Assembly (NCBI RefSeq): GCF_004127445.1
Contig: NZ_QEXM01000043.1
Span: 124,001-188,000 of the forward strand
DNA length: 64,000 bases
Source: Streptomyces alfalfae
GTDB taxonomy: Bacteria; Actinomycetota; Actinomycetes; Streptomycetales; Streptomycetaceae
Direction of reading: 5' to 3'
In this document: positions 1 through 8,985 of the stretch, piece after piece
Layout of the letters: each line of letters opens with the position of its first letter
Numbering within the stretch: the first letter of the stretch is position 1
Position numbers and translations under genes: made by a program
Notes under the pieces: model-generated
Database searches by the model: none
Seen by the model: the letters and a program-made list of their open reading frames with translations, nothing else
Told to the model about the DNA's origin: nothing

Positions 1-42
1 GCAGCGGCAGCGGCTGGATCCCGGGGTGCGGCTCGGGGTGGC

Positions 43-1005
43 TCACTTCGCCTCCTCGCGCCGGTGCGGCAGCCGGCCCGTGGCGCGCAGGACGTCGATG
101 ACTCCCTGGTCGCGCTCGGCGACCAGGTCCGCGATGGTGCGTCCCGCCGCCTCCTCGTCGCAGCCGGCGACCACGGCGTCGTACAGCTTCTTGTCGAGTT
201 CGGGTGCTTCCAGGCGTGTCCAGGGGGACTTCAGGGACGGGCCGAAGTGGTCGAGCATGTGCGCCATGCCGCCCTCGCCGCCCGCGAGCGCGAAGGTGAG
301 CATGGGGCCCATGAACGCCCAGCGCAGGCCGGGGCCCTCGGTGATGGAGTCGTCGATCTCCTGGACGGTGGCCTCGCCGTTGGCGACCATGTGCAGCGCC
401 TCGCGCCACAGAGCCTCCTGGAGCCGGTTGGCGATGAAGCCCGGCACCTCGCTCTTCATGGTGATCACGGACTTGCCCGCGGCCTCGTAGAAGCGGGACG
501 CCCACGCGACGGCGTCGGCGTCGGTCCGCTCGCCGCCGACGACCTCGACGAGCGGGATGAGGTAGGGCGGGTTGAAGGGGTGGCCGACGACGAGGCGTCC
601 GGGGGTGGCCGCCCCGGTCTGCATGTCGGTCATCGGGTAGCCGGAGGTGGAGGAGGCGATGACGGTCCCGGCCGGGGTGGCGGCGTCCAGCTTCGCGAGC
701 AGGTCGCGCTTGAGCTCCAGCTTCTCGGGGGCGCTCTCCTGCACGAACTCGGCGTCGGCGACAGCCTCTTCGAGCGTGGCGGTGACGGTGAGACGGTCCT
801 GGGAGGCGCCTTCGGCCAGGCCGAGCCGGGTGAGCGCGGGCCAGGCCGCCTCGACGAGCCGGCGAAGGCGCGGTTCGGCGTCGGGCGCGGGGTCCCAGGC
901 GGTGACGTCGTAGCCGCGCGCCAGGAAGTGCGCGACCCAGCCGCCGCCGATGACGCCGGCGCCGACGCAGGCGACGCGGCGGACATCCTGTGGGGTGGTG
1001 GTCAT
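43..1005 (-). CDS. L-carnitine dehydrogenase / 3-hydroxyacyl-CoA dehydrogenase family
   Basis: A 320-aa NAD-dependent dehydrogenase. The N-terminus carries a Rossmann GxGxIGxGW loop (VGAGVIGGGWVAHF) and the middle has the family pattern GHPFNPPYLIPLVE and the motif EVPGFIANRLQ of the helical 3HCDH domain. Homologues oxidise L-carnitine to 3-dehydrocarnitine or act on small 3-hydroxy acids. The ATG at 1005 was chosen because AGGA lies about 9 nt upstream; the open frame continues further 5' but without a ribosome site. The adjacent upstream BKACE gene makes the carnitine reading likely, because in known carnitine degradation a BKACE enzyme cleaves 3-dehydrocarnitine. The exact substrate is inferred. 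Confidence 0.82.
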   Translation of the reverse strand: MTTTPQDVRRVACVGAGVIGGGWVAHFLARGYDVTAWDPAPDAEPRLRRLVEAAWPALTRLGLAEGASQDRLTVTATLEEAVADAEFVQESAPEKLELKRDLLAKLDAATPAGTVIASSTSGYPMTDMQTGAATPGRLVVGHPFNPPYLIPLVEVVGGERTDADAVAWASRFYEAAGKSVITMKSEVPGFIANRLQEALWREALHMVANGEATVQEIDDSITEGPGLRWAFMGPMLTFALAGGEGGMAHMLDHFGPSLKSPWTRLEAPELDKKLYDAVVAGCDEEAAGRTIADLVAERDQGVIDVLRATGRLPHRREEAK

Positions 1006-1083
1006 GGTGGGGGTCCTGTCCATTCGGTCGATGGGGGCGCGGGAACGTGCGTGGCCGGCCACGGCCGGCCCGCGGGTCAGGGG

Positions 1084-1977
1084 TCAGGCGCGGGGCTTGA
1101 GGCCGAGCTTCGCCCGCGCCTCGTCCGGTGTCGCCACCCGGGAGCCCAGGTTCTCGGTGATCCGCACCGCACGCTCGACGAGCTGCGCGTTGGTGGCCTT
1201 GTTGCCCTTGCCGAGGTAGAGGTTGTCCTCGAGGCCGACCCGGACCTGGCCGCCGAGCAGGATGGACTGGGCGACCCACGGCATCTGCATGCGGCCGAGC
1301 GCGAAGCTGGCCCACTGGGCGCCCTCGGGGAGCATGTTGACCATGGACTGCAGGACGCCGGGGTCGGCGGGCGCGCCCCACGGGACGCCCATGCAGAGCT
1401 GGAAGACGGTGGGGTCGTCGAGCAGTCCCTCGGCGAGGAGCTGCTTGGCGAACCAGAGCTGCCCGGTGTCGAAGATCTCCAACTCGGGCCGGACGCCCAG
1501 CTCCTGGATGCGCTTGGCGCCCTGGCGGAGCATGTCGGGGGTGGAGACGTAGAGGTTGCTGCCGTCCCCGAAGTTGAGCGAGCCGCAGTCGAGCGTGCAG
1601 ATGTCCGGCAGCAGGTCCTCGACGTGCGGGAGCCGGTCGAGTCCGCTGACGAGGTCCGTGCCCGGCAGGTGCTTGAGCGGCTCGTCCGGGTCGATGACGA
1701 GGTCGCCGCCCATGCCCGCCGTCAGGTTGATGACGACGTCGGCGCCGGTCTCCTTGATGCGCTCGACGACCTCGCGGTACAGCCGGGGGTCGCGGGACGG
1801 GGCGCCGCTCTCGGGGTCGCGGACGTGGATGTGCACGACGGCGGCGCCCGCCTCGGCGGCCTCCACGGCGGAGGTGGCTATCTGCTCGGGTGTGACGGGG
1901 ACGTGGGGGCTCTTGCGGACGGTGTCACCGGCGCCGGTCAGGGCACAGGTGATGATCACGTTGTCGTTCACGGGCAT
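1084..1977 (-). CDS. BKACE (DUF849) beta-keto acid cleavage enzyme, probably dehydrocarnitine cleavage
   Basis: A 297-aa TIM-barrel protein of the beta-keto acid cleavage enzyme family, which uses acetyl-CoA to split beta-keto acids into a CoA ester and acetoacetate. Visible family signatures are AAVVHIHVRDPESGAPSRD (metal/substrate strand), NLTAGMGGD and the C-terminal VGLEDNLYLGKG. The start ATG at 1977 has AGGGAGAG upstream. It lies between the regulator gene and the carnitine-dehydrogenase-like gene on the same strand, with a gap of about 80 nt to the latter. This order fits a carnitine or related quaternary-amine catabolic operon. Any thioesterase that completes the pathway would lie beyond the left edge of the window. 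Confidence 0.85.
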   Translation of the reverse strand: MPVNDNVIITCALTGAGDTVRKSPHVPVTPEQIATSAVEAAEAGAAVVHIHVRDPESGAPSRDPRLYREVVERIKETGADVVINLTAGMGGDLVIDPDEPLKHLPGTDLVSGLDRLPHVEDLLPDICTLDCGSLNFGDGSNLYVSTPDMLRQGAKRIQELGVRPELEIFDTGQLWFAKQLLAEGLLDDPTVFQLCMGVPWGAPADPGVLQSMVNMLPEGAQWASFALGRMQMPWVAQSILLGGQVRVGLEDNLYLGKGNKATNAQLVERAVRITENLGSRVATPDEARAKLGLKPRA

Positions 1978-2029
1978 GCGGAACTCTCCCTGGGGGTGGG
2001 GGGTTGGGGGGGACGTGGGCGTACGAGAG

Positions 2030-2878
2030 TCAGTGCGCGGTGAGCGTGGCGTCGACGTAGGCGGTGAGTGCCGCGTGCATGGCGTCGGGTCCCGTGCCCG
2101 GCGCGTCGGGGCCGGAGGCGAGGACCTGGGTGGCGAGGCCGTCGATCAGCGCGGTCAGGCGCAGCGCGGCCGCCTCGGGGTCGGCGGGGCTGAAAACGCC
2201 CTCGGCGATGCCGCGCCGCAGGACGTCGGCGACGGTGGCGCGCCACTGCCGGTAGTAGTCGGCGTGCAGCCGGCCCACGGCGGTGGAGCGGGCGGCCTCC
2301 GCCCAGAGGTCCAGCCAGACGCTCCACTGCCAGCGCTGCTGCGGGGTGCGGGGGATCTGCAGTTCGATGAGCTGGCGCAGTTCGTCGGCGGTGTCGGCGG
2401 CGTCCGCGAGGCGGGCGGCCCGGCGCGCGGTGTCCTCGTCCATGCACCAGCGCACCGCGGCTTCGAGGAGGTCGTCGCGGCCGGGGAAGTGGTAGTGGAT
2501 GGCGGCGGTGCTGGTGGCGCAGGCCTCGGCGATGTCCTGCACACGTACGGCGTGGAAGCCGTGCTCGGCGATGAGCCGCACCGTCTCGCGCACGATCTGC
2601 AGGGGCCTGCCGCCCTCCGGGGAGGGCCCTTGGGCGCGCTGTCGCCGGGCCGGGGGCGCGGCGGCCGGCGTGCCGAGGAGCCAGCCCGCGTCGACCCCGC
2701 CGATGGCGGCGACGCGGGACAGCTCGGCCGCGGTGAAGCGGCGGGCGCCGCCCAGCGAGCGGGACAGCTTGGAGGGGTCCATGACGATCCGGCGCGCGAA
2801 CTCCCGCTGGCTCACGCCGGCGTCGGCGATCACCTTGCGCACGCGCTCGGGGACGGCGTCCCGCTGCTCTGACTGCAT
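2030..2878 (-). CDS. TetR-family regulator with an N-terminal XRE-type HTH
   Basis: A 282-aa regulator with two DNA-binding modules. Residues about 5-60 look like an XRE/Cro helix-turn-helix (VSQREFARRIVMDPSKLSRS). Residues about 85-140 are a canonical TetR N-terminal domain (FHAVRVQDIAEACATSTAAIHYHFPGRDDLL, read in two parts). The rest is a helical TetR ligand/dimer domain. The ATG at 2878 starts just before the XRE part; the frame runs another 22 codons upstream without support. It heads the beta-keto acid catabolic operon and probably represses it. A perfect 9-bp inverted repeat about 100 nt upstream is a candidate autoregulatory operator. Confidence 0.85.
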   Translation of the reverse strand: MQSEQRDAVPERVRKVIADAGVSQREFARRIVMDPSKLSRSLGGARRFTAAELSRVAAIGGVDAGWLLGTPAAAPPARRQRAQGPSPEGGRPLQIVRETVRLIAEHGFHAVRVQDIAEACATSTAAIHYHFPGRDDLLEAAVRWCMDEDTARRAARLADAADTADELRQLIELQIPRTPQQRWQWSVWLDLWAEAARSTAVGRLHADYYRQWRATVADVLRRGIAEGVFSPADPEAAALRLTALIDGLATQVLASGPDAPGTGPDAMHAALTAYVDATLTAH

Positions 2879-2980
2879 GGTGGGCAACCGTACAGACGCG
2901 TTGCGGCGAGCACAACATGGCGGTATGTGTTCCTGGTGCGCCATGGGGCCTGACCAGGCCTGTGATGCCGATGTTGCGAT

Positions 2981-3002
2981 ACTGACTGACGCCTCAGTCA
3001 GT
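2981..3002. promoter_or_regulatory. Perfect palindrome, candidate TetR-type operator
   Basis: ACTGACTGA and TCAGTCAGT form a perfect 9-bp inverted repeat around CGCC. It lies about 100 nt upstream of the XRE-TetR fusion gene and overlaps the stop codon of the next gene upstream (2994-2996). ACTGAC/GTCAGT half-sites are common among TetR-family operators. There is no T-tract, so a terminator is less likely, although a short mRNA hairpin cannot be excluded. Confidence 0.55.
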
Positions 3003-6000
3003 ACGTTGTTCGGCGAGGCGGCCGATGAGCGGGGCGGTGGGCGCCGCCGGCACCTGGCCGGCCGCCGTCGGCACCGCGAGGTGGAAGGGGCACTCCGTGC
3101 TGCGGGGCGGCGGGGCGTCGCGCAGCACCTCCTCCAGGCGGGCGCGCAGCTCCCGCGCCGACTCCGGGTCGTCCTGCGGGAGCCCGACGAGTCCGCTCAG
3201 CGGCAGGATCTCCGCGTAGGCGCGGCCCGAGAGCTTCGCGGCGCGCAGGGCGTGCGCCCAGCGGATGCGGGCGAGCACCGGGTCGCCGCGCTCGGCCGCG
3301 AGCCGCCCGAGCAGGGCGAGTTCATGGGCGACGCACTCGGGGCGGTGTCCCTCCTGGTAGGCGGAGACGGCCGTCAGGTGCAGCCGCTCGGCGTTGTCGA
3401 GGTCGCCGTGCGCGCCCGCGACGAGGGCCCGCAGCGTCGCCGTCTTGGCCAGGAGGTAGGCCTCGCCGGTGTCCTCGGCGTACGCCTCCATGCTCTGCGC
3501 GAAGGCCTCAGCCGCCGCCATGTCCCGGTCGCCGGCGGCCGCGTAGCCGAGCAGGGCCTTGACCCAGGCGGCCTCGTGCTCCGAGCCGATGAGCAGCAGC
3601 TCCTGGTGGGCGTCCCGCCAGGAGCGCAGGGCGGCGGCGCGGTGGCCTAGGCGCTCCTCGGCCATGCCCGTCATGATCCGCGCGGTGGCCGCCGAGTGCG
3701 GGTCGACGCCGGTCAGGAGTTCCCTGGCGGTGACGGCGGCGGTCAGCGCGGGCTTCGCGCGGCCCTCGGCGACGAGGAGTTCGCTGTGGAAGAGCTGCCA
3801 GACGCCGGTCTCCCAGCCGTGCCGGTAGGGGTCGAGGGCGGCCGCGGTGCGGTCGGCCACCGCGCGCGCCTCGGTCAGCCGCTCCTGACGCACGTGCACG
3901 GTCAGCGCGAGGGCTCCCACGAACGCCACCACGGCCGCCTCCCCCGCCGCCTCCGCCGCGGGCACCGCGCGGCGCAGCAGCTCCTCGTCGCCGCTGTCCT
4001 GCCGGATGTTGACCCCGAGCCAGCCGCACCAGGCGAGGGTCTCGGCGTACCAGGGGGCCTGCGGTCCCGTGGTGTCCAGGGCGCGGGCGAGCCGTTCCCT
4101 GCCCTCGGCCTGGCGGCCCGCCGCGGTCCAGTACAGGGCGAGCCTGGTGGCGATGCGGGAGGCGAGCAGGGCGTCGGAGGCGTGGCCGTCGCGGGGGACG
4201 ACGCCGCCCGCCGGGGACCCGGCCCGCGGGCGGGCATCGATGCCGGGGGCGTCCCCGGCGGCGGTCACGGCTCCGTGCCCGCCGGCCGCCTCCGCGCCCT
4301 GGAGCCAGTCGAGGCAGGCGGTGACCTCCGGGGTCGCCGCGCTCATCTCCGTGTAGGCCTCGCGGAAGCCGCCGGTGCGCATGCGGTGGGCGGTGCGCTC
4401 GGCGAGGGCGGCGACCCACTCGGCGTGCCGGCGCAGGACCGTGTGTTCCTCGCCGTGCTCGGCGAGGGCGTCGCGGGCGTACTGGCGTACGGAGACGAGC
4501 GTCCGGTAGGTGGGGCGGTCCGCCGACGGCGTGAAGACCAGCAGGGACTTGCCGGCGAGGGAGGCGAGCGTCGCGGACGCGCCGGGGCCCGCGACCGCCT
4601 CCGCCGCATCGGCGGTGAACCCGGTGGCGAAGACGGACACCGCCCGCAGGACGGCCCGCTCGTCGGGGGTGAGGAGCCGGTAACTCCAGTCGACGGCCGC
4701 GCGGAGCGTGGTGTGGCGGGCGTCGGCCGACCACAGGCGGGTGTCCAGCGTCCCGCGCCGGGCGCGGAGCTGGCCCGCGATGGCGCCCAGCGGCGCGGTC
4801 GCCGCCTTGGCCGCGACGAGTTCGATGCCGAGCGGCATGTGGTCCACGGCCGCGCAGACCTCGCCGATCTCGTGGTCGAGCGCCGCGTCGGCGGCCCCGG
4901 GCGAGAGCCGGCGCAGCCGAGTGCGGAACAGCCGGGCGGCGTCGTCGTGACGCATCGGGAGCAGGGCGTACGGGGTCTCGCCCGCGACGCCCAGGTGCTC
5001 CCTGCTGGTCGCGAGGACGCGCAGCCGGGGGCAGCCTGCGAGGAGGCCGGCGGCCACCTCGCCCGCGTCGGCGAGGACGTGCTCGCAGTTGTCGAGCAGC
5101 AGCAGGGGGCGTCCCGCCCGCTCGACGGCGTCGCGCACCCGCCGCAGAGCGGCGCGGGGCCCGAGCCCTCCGGCGGCGACCCCGACGGCGTCGGCGACCG
5201 CCGCGGTCACGCCGCCCGGGGCGCAGGGCACCAGGTCGACCCGCCACACCTCGGCGCCCGCCCGCTCCTCGCGCGCCGCCACGGCGAGGGCCAGCCTCGT
5301 CTTGCCGAGCCCCGCCGCGCCCACGACGGTCACGAGACCGGGCGCGTCCAAGAGGGCGGGCAGCTCCCGCAGTTCCTCGCCTCGGCCGACGAAGTGCTCC
5401 TCGGGCGCTGCGTCGGGCACGGTCGCGGGCGCGGAGGACCGCGGGGGCACGGGCCGCGGCTGGGCCACCGCTTCCGGCGCGGCGCGGACGGAGGCGGAGC
5501 CGAGGACCTCGCGTTGCGCGGCCCGCAGTTCGGGGCCGGGCTCGATGCCGAGCCGCTCGCGGAGGTCGGCGCGGGCGACCCGGTAGACCTCAAGGGCCTC
5601 GGCCTGGCGGCCGCTGGCGTGCAGGGCCCTGATGAGCAGGGCGCGCACCCGCTCCCTGTCGGGCTCCTCGTGCACCGCGGCGCGCAGTTCCTCGACGAGG
5701 GCGGGCGGATCGGTCTCGGCGCCGGGCGCGGCCGTGTGCGCGGCGACGTCGAGTTCGGCCTCGGCCCGCTGTTCCAGCGCGGTCAGGCGCAGCGCTTCGA
5801 GGCGGGCCCGCTCCTGCTGGACGAAGGGCAGCGCGGGCAGCCCGGCGAGCGGCGGCCCGGGGTGCCTGCGCAGCAGCTCGCGCAGGGCGGCGGCCCGCCG
5901 GTCGGGGCCGCCGCTGCCGCGCGCGGCGGCGAGCTCCGCCTCGAAGCGCCGTACGTCGAAGGTGTGCCCCGTCAGGTCGAGGCGGTAGCCGGCGGGGCCG

Positions 6001-6251
6001 GTGACGATGAGGCCGGGTGCGTGCGGGTGCAGGGCGCGGCGCAGTTTGGCGACGGCGGTGTGCAGGGCCGCCGTGGGGTCCTTGGCGCGTGTCCCGGTCC
6101 ACAGCTCGGCGAGAATGCGTCCACCGCTCACGGCGGACGGCGCGTACAGCAACAGCAGGGCCAGGAGTGCCCGTTGAAGCGCTCCCGGGATCGGCACGAG
6201 CCGCCCGGATTCGTCGCGTACCGCAAGCTCACCCAGTAACTCGAACTCCAT
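2994..6251 (-). CDS. AfsR/SARP-type transcriptional regulator with NB-ARC and TPR regions
   Basis: A regulator of about 1085 aa. Residues 1-90 form an OmpR-like winged helix (starts MEFELLGELAV, a typical SARP opening). Residues about 95-245 are the bacterial transcriptional activation domain, ending LGIEPGPELR. An NTPase follows with Walker A GAAGLGKTRL and Walker B-like LLLLDNCEH, then a long helical C-terminus rich in TPR-like repeats. ATG 6251 was chosen because it matches family N-termini; ATG 6260 is a nearby alternative and neither has a strong ribosome site. It is divergent from the ABC exporter at 6395. An SARP-style direct repeat lies in the shared promoter region, so it probably activates that exporter. 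Confidence 0.88.
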   Translation of the reverse strand: MEFELLGELAVRDESGRLVPIPGALQRALLALLLLYAPSAVSGGRILAELWTGTRAKDPTAALHTAVAKLRRALHPHAPGLIVTGPAGYRLDLTGHTFDVRRFEAELAAARGSGGPDRRAAALRELLRRHPGPPLAGLPALPFVQQERARLEALRLTALEQRAEAELDVAAHTAAPGAETDPPALVEELRAAVHEEPDRERVRALLIRALHASGRQAEALEVYRVARADLRERLGIEPGPELRAAQREVLGSASVRAAPEAVAQPRPVPPRSSAPATVPDAAPEEHFVGRGEELRELPALLDAPGLVTVVGAAGLGKTRLALAVAAREERAGAEVWRVDLVPCAPGGVTAAVADAVGVAAGGLGPRAALRRVRDAVERAGRPLLLLDNCEHVLADAGEVAAGLLAGCPRLRVLATSREHLGVAGETPYALLPMRHDDAARLFRTRLRRLSPGAADAALDHEIGEVCAAVDHMPLGIELVAAKAATAPLGAIAGQLRARRGTLDTRLWSADARHTTLRAAVDWSYRLLTPDERAVLRAVSVFATGFTADAAEAVAGPGASATLASLAGKSLLVFTPSADRPTYRTLVSVRQYARDALAEHGEEHTVLRRHAEWVAALAERTAHRMRTGGFREAYTEMSAATPEVTACLDWLQGAEAAGGHGAVTAAGDAPGIDARPRAGSPAGGVVPRDGHASDALLASRIATRLALYWTAAGRQAEGRERLARALDTTGPQAPWYAETLAWCGWLGVNIRQDSGDEELLRRAVPAAEAAGEAAVVAFVGALALTVHVRQERLTEARAVADRTAAALDPYRHGWETGVWQLFHSELLVAEGRAKPALTAAVTARELLTGVDPHSAATARIMTGMAEERLGHRAAALRSWRDAHQELLLIGSEHEAAWVKALLGYAAAGDRDMAAAEAFAQSMEAYAEDTGEAYLLAKTATLRALVAGAHGDLDNAERLHLTAVSAYQEGHRPECVAHELALLGRLAAERGDPVLARIRWAHALRAAKLSGRAYAEILPLSGLVGLPQDDPESARELRARLEEVLRDAPPPRSTECPFHLAVPTAAGQVPAAPTAPLIGRLAEQRTD

Positions 6252-6337
6252 GGCCGCCATCGGATCACGCCGTGCGGCGGGGTGCCACCGGTTCTTTGGA
6301 CAGCCTGTCCGCCGTCCGCGCCGCGGGGACATCGGGC

Positions 6338-6355
6338 GGACAGGTTTTGGACAGG
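6338..6355 (+). promoter_or_regulatory. SARP-type direct heptamer repeat upstream of the ABC exporter
   Basis: GGACAGG at 6338-6344 is repeated exactly at 6349-6355 with a TTTT spacer. This gives the 11-bp period that SARP activators bind. A further GGACAG lies at 6298-6303, and CCTGTCCGCC (6304-6313) pairs perfectly with GGCGGACAGG (6335-6344). The site lies 40 nt before the GTG of the first permease and in the intergenic region shared with the divergent SARP gene. Confidence 0.6.
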
Positions 6356-6394
6356 GCCGCACGTGATCCTTGGGGGCGTGATGAGGAGGCCTTC

Positions 6395-8959
6395 GTGCTG
6401 AGGCTGGCGTTTCAGACCCTGCGCACGCGACGTGCGCTCTTCGCGGGTTCGCTCGCCGCGGTCACGCTCGCCCTCGTCCTGCTGACGGCGTCGGGCGTGC
6501 TGCTGGAGTCCGCGCTGCGCGGCGAGGGCGAGGCGAACCGCTTCGACGGCGCCTCGCTCGTGGTCACCGGTGACCGGGACGAGGGCCTGGACGGCAAGGA
6601 CCACTCCCCCGGCTTCGGCGACGTGGAGGCGCCGCTGGTGCCCAGGCCGCCGCTGCCCGGTTCGCTCCGGGAGCGCGTCGAGAAGGTCGACGGTGTCCGC
6701 GAGGCGGTGTCCGACCTGGCCTTCTCCGCTCAGATCAGCGGTGAGGACGGGCGGCTCGTGCGACCCGCCGTCGGGAACCGTTCGCTCGGCCACGGCTGGG
6801 ACAGCGCACGGCTGACGCCCTTCCGGCTGCGGGAGGGCACGCCCCCGAAGGGCCCGGGGGACGTGGTGGTCGACGCCGCCGCGGCGGCGCGTGGCCGGAT
6901 TCATGTCGGGGACCGGGTGCGGGTGTACACGAGCGCGGAGGGGCGCGGCGCCTACCGGGTGAGCGGTGTCGCGGCGCCGCCGCGCGCGGCGCTGACGAAG
7001 GATCAGGTGGCGCTCTTCTTCGACGCGGCGACGGCGGGGCGGCTCGCGCCGCCGGGCGGTGACGTGCACGCCATCGCCGTGACCACCGACGCCGGGGCGG
7101 ACCCGGAGGCGGTGGCTTCCCGGGTGCGGAGCGCGGTCGGCGAGGGGCCGGGCGTGCGGGTGCTGACCGACACGGCGCGGGCCGAGATCTCCGCGAGTGA
7201 CGTCCTCTTCCTCGACACGCTGGTGTTCGTGGTGAGCATGGGCTCCCTCGCCGTCTTCGTGGCGCTGTTCGTCATGGCGAGCGGTTTCGCCTTCGCGGTG
7301 CTCCAGCGGCACCGCGAGATCGCGCTGCTCCGGGTGATCGGCGCGACGCCCCGCCAGGTCAAGCGGATGCTGGGCTGGGAGACGCTGTGCGTGGCGGTGG
7401 TCGGGGCGGCCGTCGCGGTGCCGCTCGGCGCGCTGCTCGCCGAACCGCTGGCCCGCGGCCTGGTGGACCTCGGCATCGCGCCGGACGAGCTTGAGGTGCG
7501 GGTGTCGTGGCCGCCGCTGGCCGGGGCGGCTGCCGTCGGCGTGCTGATCACACGGCTGGCGGTGGTGGCGGCGGCGCGGCGGGCGGCCAGGGTGCGGCCC
7601 GAGGAGGCGCTGCGCGAGGCCGAACTGGCCGACCGGCGGTTGCCGTTGTCCCGTGTCCTGACGGGGCTCGCGTTCCTGCTGTTCACCGGGTGCTTCCTGT
7701 TCTTCGGCATCGCGATGGGCGGCGTGCAGGGCTCCGGACTGGCCTTCGGCGGGGTCCTGACGCTGCTGATCGCGGCGGCCGTGCTCGGGCCCGCTCTCGT
7801 ACGCCCTCTGGTGCCGCTCGCGGGCATCCTGCTGCGGCTGGTGTTCCGGCGCACGGGGCGGCTCGCGCTCGCCAACAGCGCGGCGGGGCCGCGCCGGGTC
7901 GCCGCCGCCGCGGTGCCGCTGATCCTCATGATCGGCTTTCCGGTGTCGGCGCTGTTCATGCAGACCTCGCAGCAGTCGACGGCCAAGGAGTGGGCGGCCG
8001 AGCGGCTGGTGGCCGACGACGTCCTGGTGCCGCACGACGCGACGGGGCTGCCGCCCGCCGTGGCCGAGGACGCCGCCCGGCTGCCCGGGGTCTCGAAGGT
8101 GTCGGCGACCAGCAGCGCCTGGGTGCGGGTCCAGGTCCGCACCGACGAGGCGGAGAGCGTCAACGCACGCGCCCTCGCCGCCGATCCGGCCCTGCCCGAC
8201 CTGCTCGACCTGCATGTGCGCGAGGGCGGTCTGAAGGGCCTGGTGGCGGGGTCCGCCGTCGCGGTGAGCCAGGAGCAGGCCAAGGAGTACGGCTGGCGCG
8301 TCGGCGACCGGGTGCGGATGCGGCTGCCCGACGGCACCCTGACGAAGCTGCGGGTCGGGGCGCGCTACGACCGCTCCCTCGGCTTCGCCGACCTGATCGT
8401 GCCCAGCCGGGTGCTGCGCGCCCACACCCCCGACCCGCTGCTCGACGCCGTGTACGTCGAGCGGGCGTCCGGCGCCGAAGGGCGGAAGGTCGGCGAGGAG
8501 CTGGCCGGGCTGACCCGTGACTGGCCGATGGCGCGCGGCGCCGACCGTGACGCGGTGCGGGCAGCCGGGGCCGAGGACGCCGCGTCGCAGACCTGGCCCG
8601 CGTACGTCTTCTCGGCGCTGATCGCGGTGTTCACCGCGCTCGCCCTGGCCAACACCCTGGTGATGGCGACCCTGGTGCGCACCGGTGAGTTCGCGGTGCT
8701 GCGGCTCGCGGGCGCCACGCGCAGGGACGTGCTGACGCTGGTCGCCGGGGAGAGCGCGGTGGTGGCGGTCTGCGGGCTGCTGCTGGGCGGTGGCGTCGCC
8801 GCCGTCGTGCTCGCCGCCACCAGTGTGGCGCTGAGCGGCGGCGTCGACCTCGCGGGGCCCCCGCTGTTCCTTGCCGGCGCCGGCGCCGGCGCCGTCCTGC
8901 TGACGCTGGTGGCCGCGCTGATACCGGCCGCGCGGCTGCTCCGTGACCGAACCCCGTGA
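6395..8959 (+). CDS. ABC transporter permease, FtsX/MacB type (first of two)
   Basis: An 854-aa integral membrane protein. It has one N-terminal transmembrane helix (residues about 15-40), a large extracellular domain, three helices around residues 270-390, further central helices, a second extracellular domain and three C-terminal helices. This is two FtsX-like permease modules in one chain. The characteristic ALLRVIGATPRQV and AVLRLAGATRRDV segments follow the membrane helices. GTG at 6395 is preceded by GAGGAGG 5 nt upstream. The stop overlaps the intergenic lead-in to the ATPase. Together with the ATPase and the second permease it likely forms an exporter of a peptide, lipid or antibiotic; the substrate is unknown. 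Confidence 0.9.
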   Translation: MLRLAFQTLRTRRALFAGSLAAVTLALVLLTASGVLLESALRGEGEANRFDGASLVVTGDRDEGLDGKDHSPGFGDVEAPLVPRPPLPGSLRERVEKVDGVREAVSDLAFSAQISGEDGRLVRPAVGNRSLGHGWDSARLTPFRLREGTPPKGPGDVVVDAAAAARGRIHVGDRVRVYTSAEGRGAYRVSGVAAPPRAALTKDQVALFFDAATAGRLAPPGGDVHAIAVTTDAGADPEAVASRVRSAVGEGPGVRVLTDTARAEISASDVLFLDTLVFVVSMGSLAVFVALFVMASGFAFAVLQRHREIALLRVIGATPRQVKRMLGWETLCVAVVGAAVAVPLGALLAEPLARGLVDLGIAPDELEVRVSWPPLAGAAAVGVLITRLAVVAAARRAARVRPEEALREAELADRRLPLSRVLTGLAFLLFTGCFLFFGIAMGGVQGSGLAFGGVLTLLIAAAVLGPALVRPLVPLAGILLRLVFRRTGRLALANSAAGPRRVAAAAVPLILMIGFPVSALFMQTSQQSTAKEWAAERLVADDVLVPHDATGLPPAVAEDAARLPGVSKVSATSSAWVRVQVRTDEAESVNARALAADPALPDLLDLHVREGGLKGLVAGSAVAVSQEQAKEYGWRVGDRVRMRLPDGTLTKLRVGARYDRSLGFADLIVPSRVLRAHTPDPLLDAVYVERASGAEGRKVGEELAGLTRDWPMARGADRDAVRAAGAEDAASQTWPAYVFSALIAVFTALALANTLVMATLVRTGEFAVLRLAGATRRDVLTLVAGESAVVAVCGLLLGGGVAAVVLAATSVALSGGVDLAGPPLFLAGAGAGAVLLTLVAALIPAARLLRDRTP

Positions 8960-8985
8960 ACGTACCCACTCCGGAGGACATCCCC

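Noticed and set aside
64..2043. Long open frame on the plus strand opposite the carnitine/BKACE genes
   Set aside because: It is an antisense shadow produced by high GC third positions; its protein is a Gly/Ala/Arg-rich run without family motifs, whereas the minus strand has clear enzymes.
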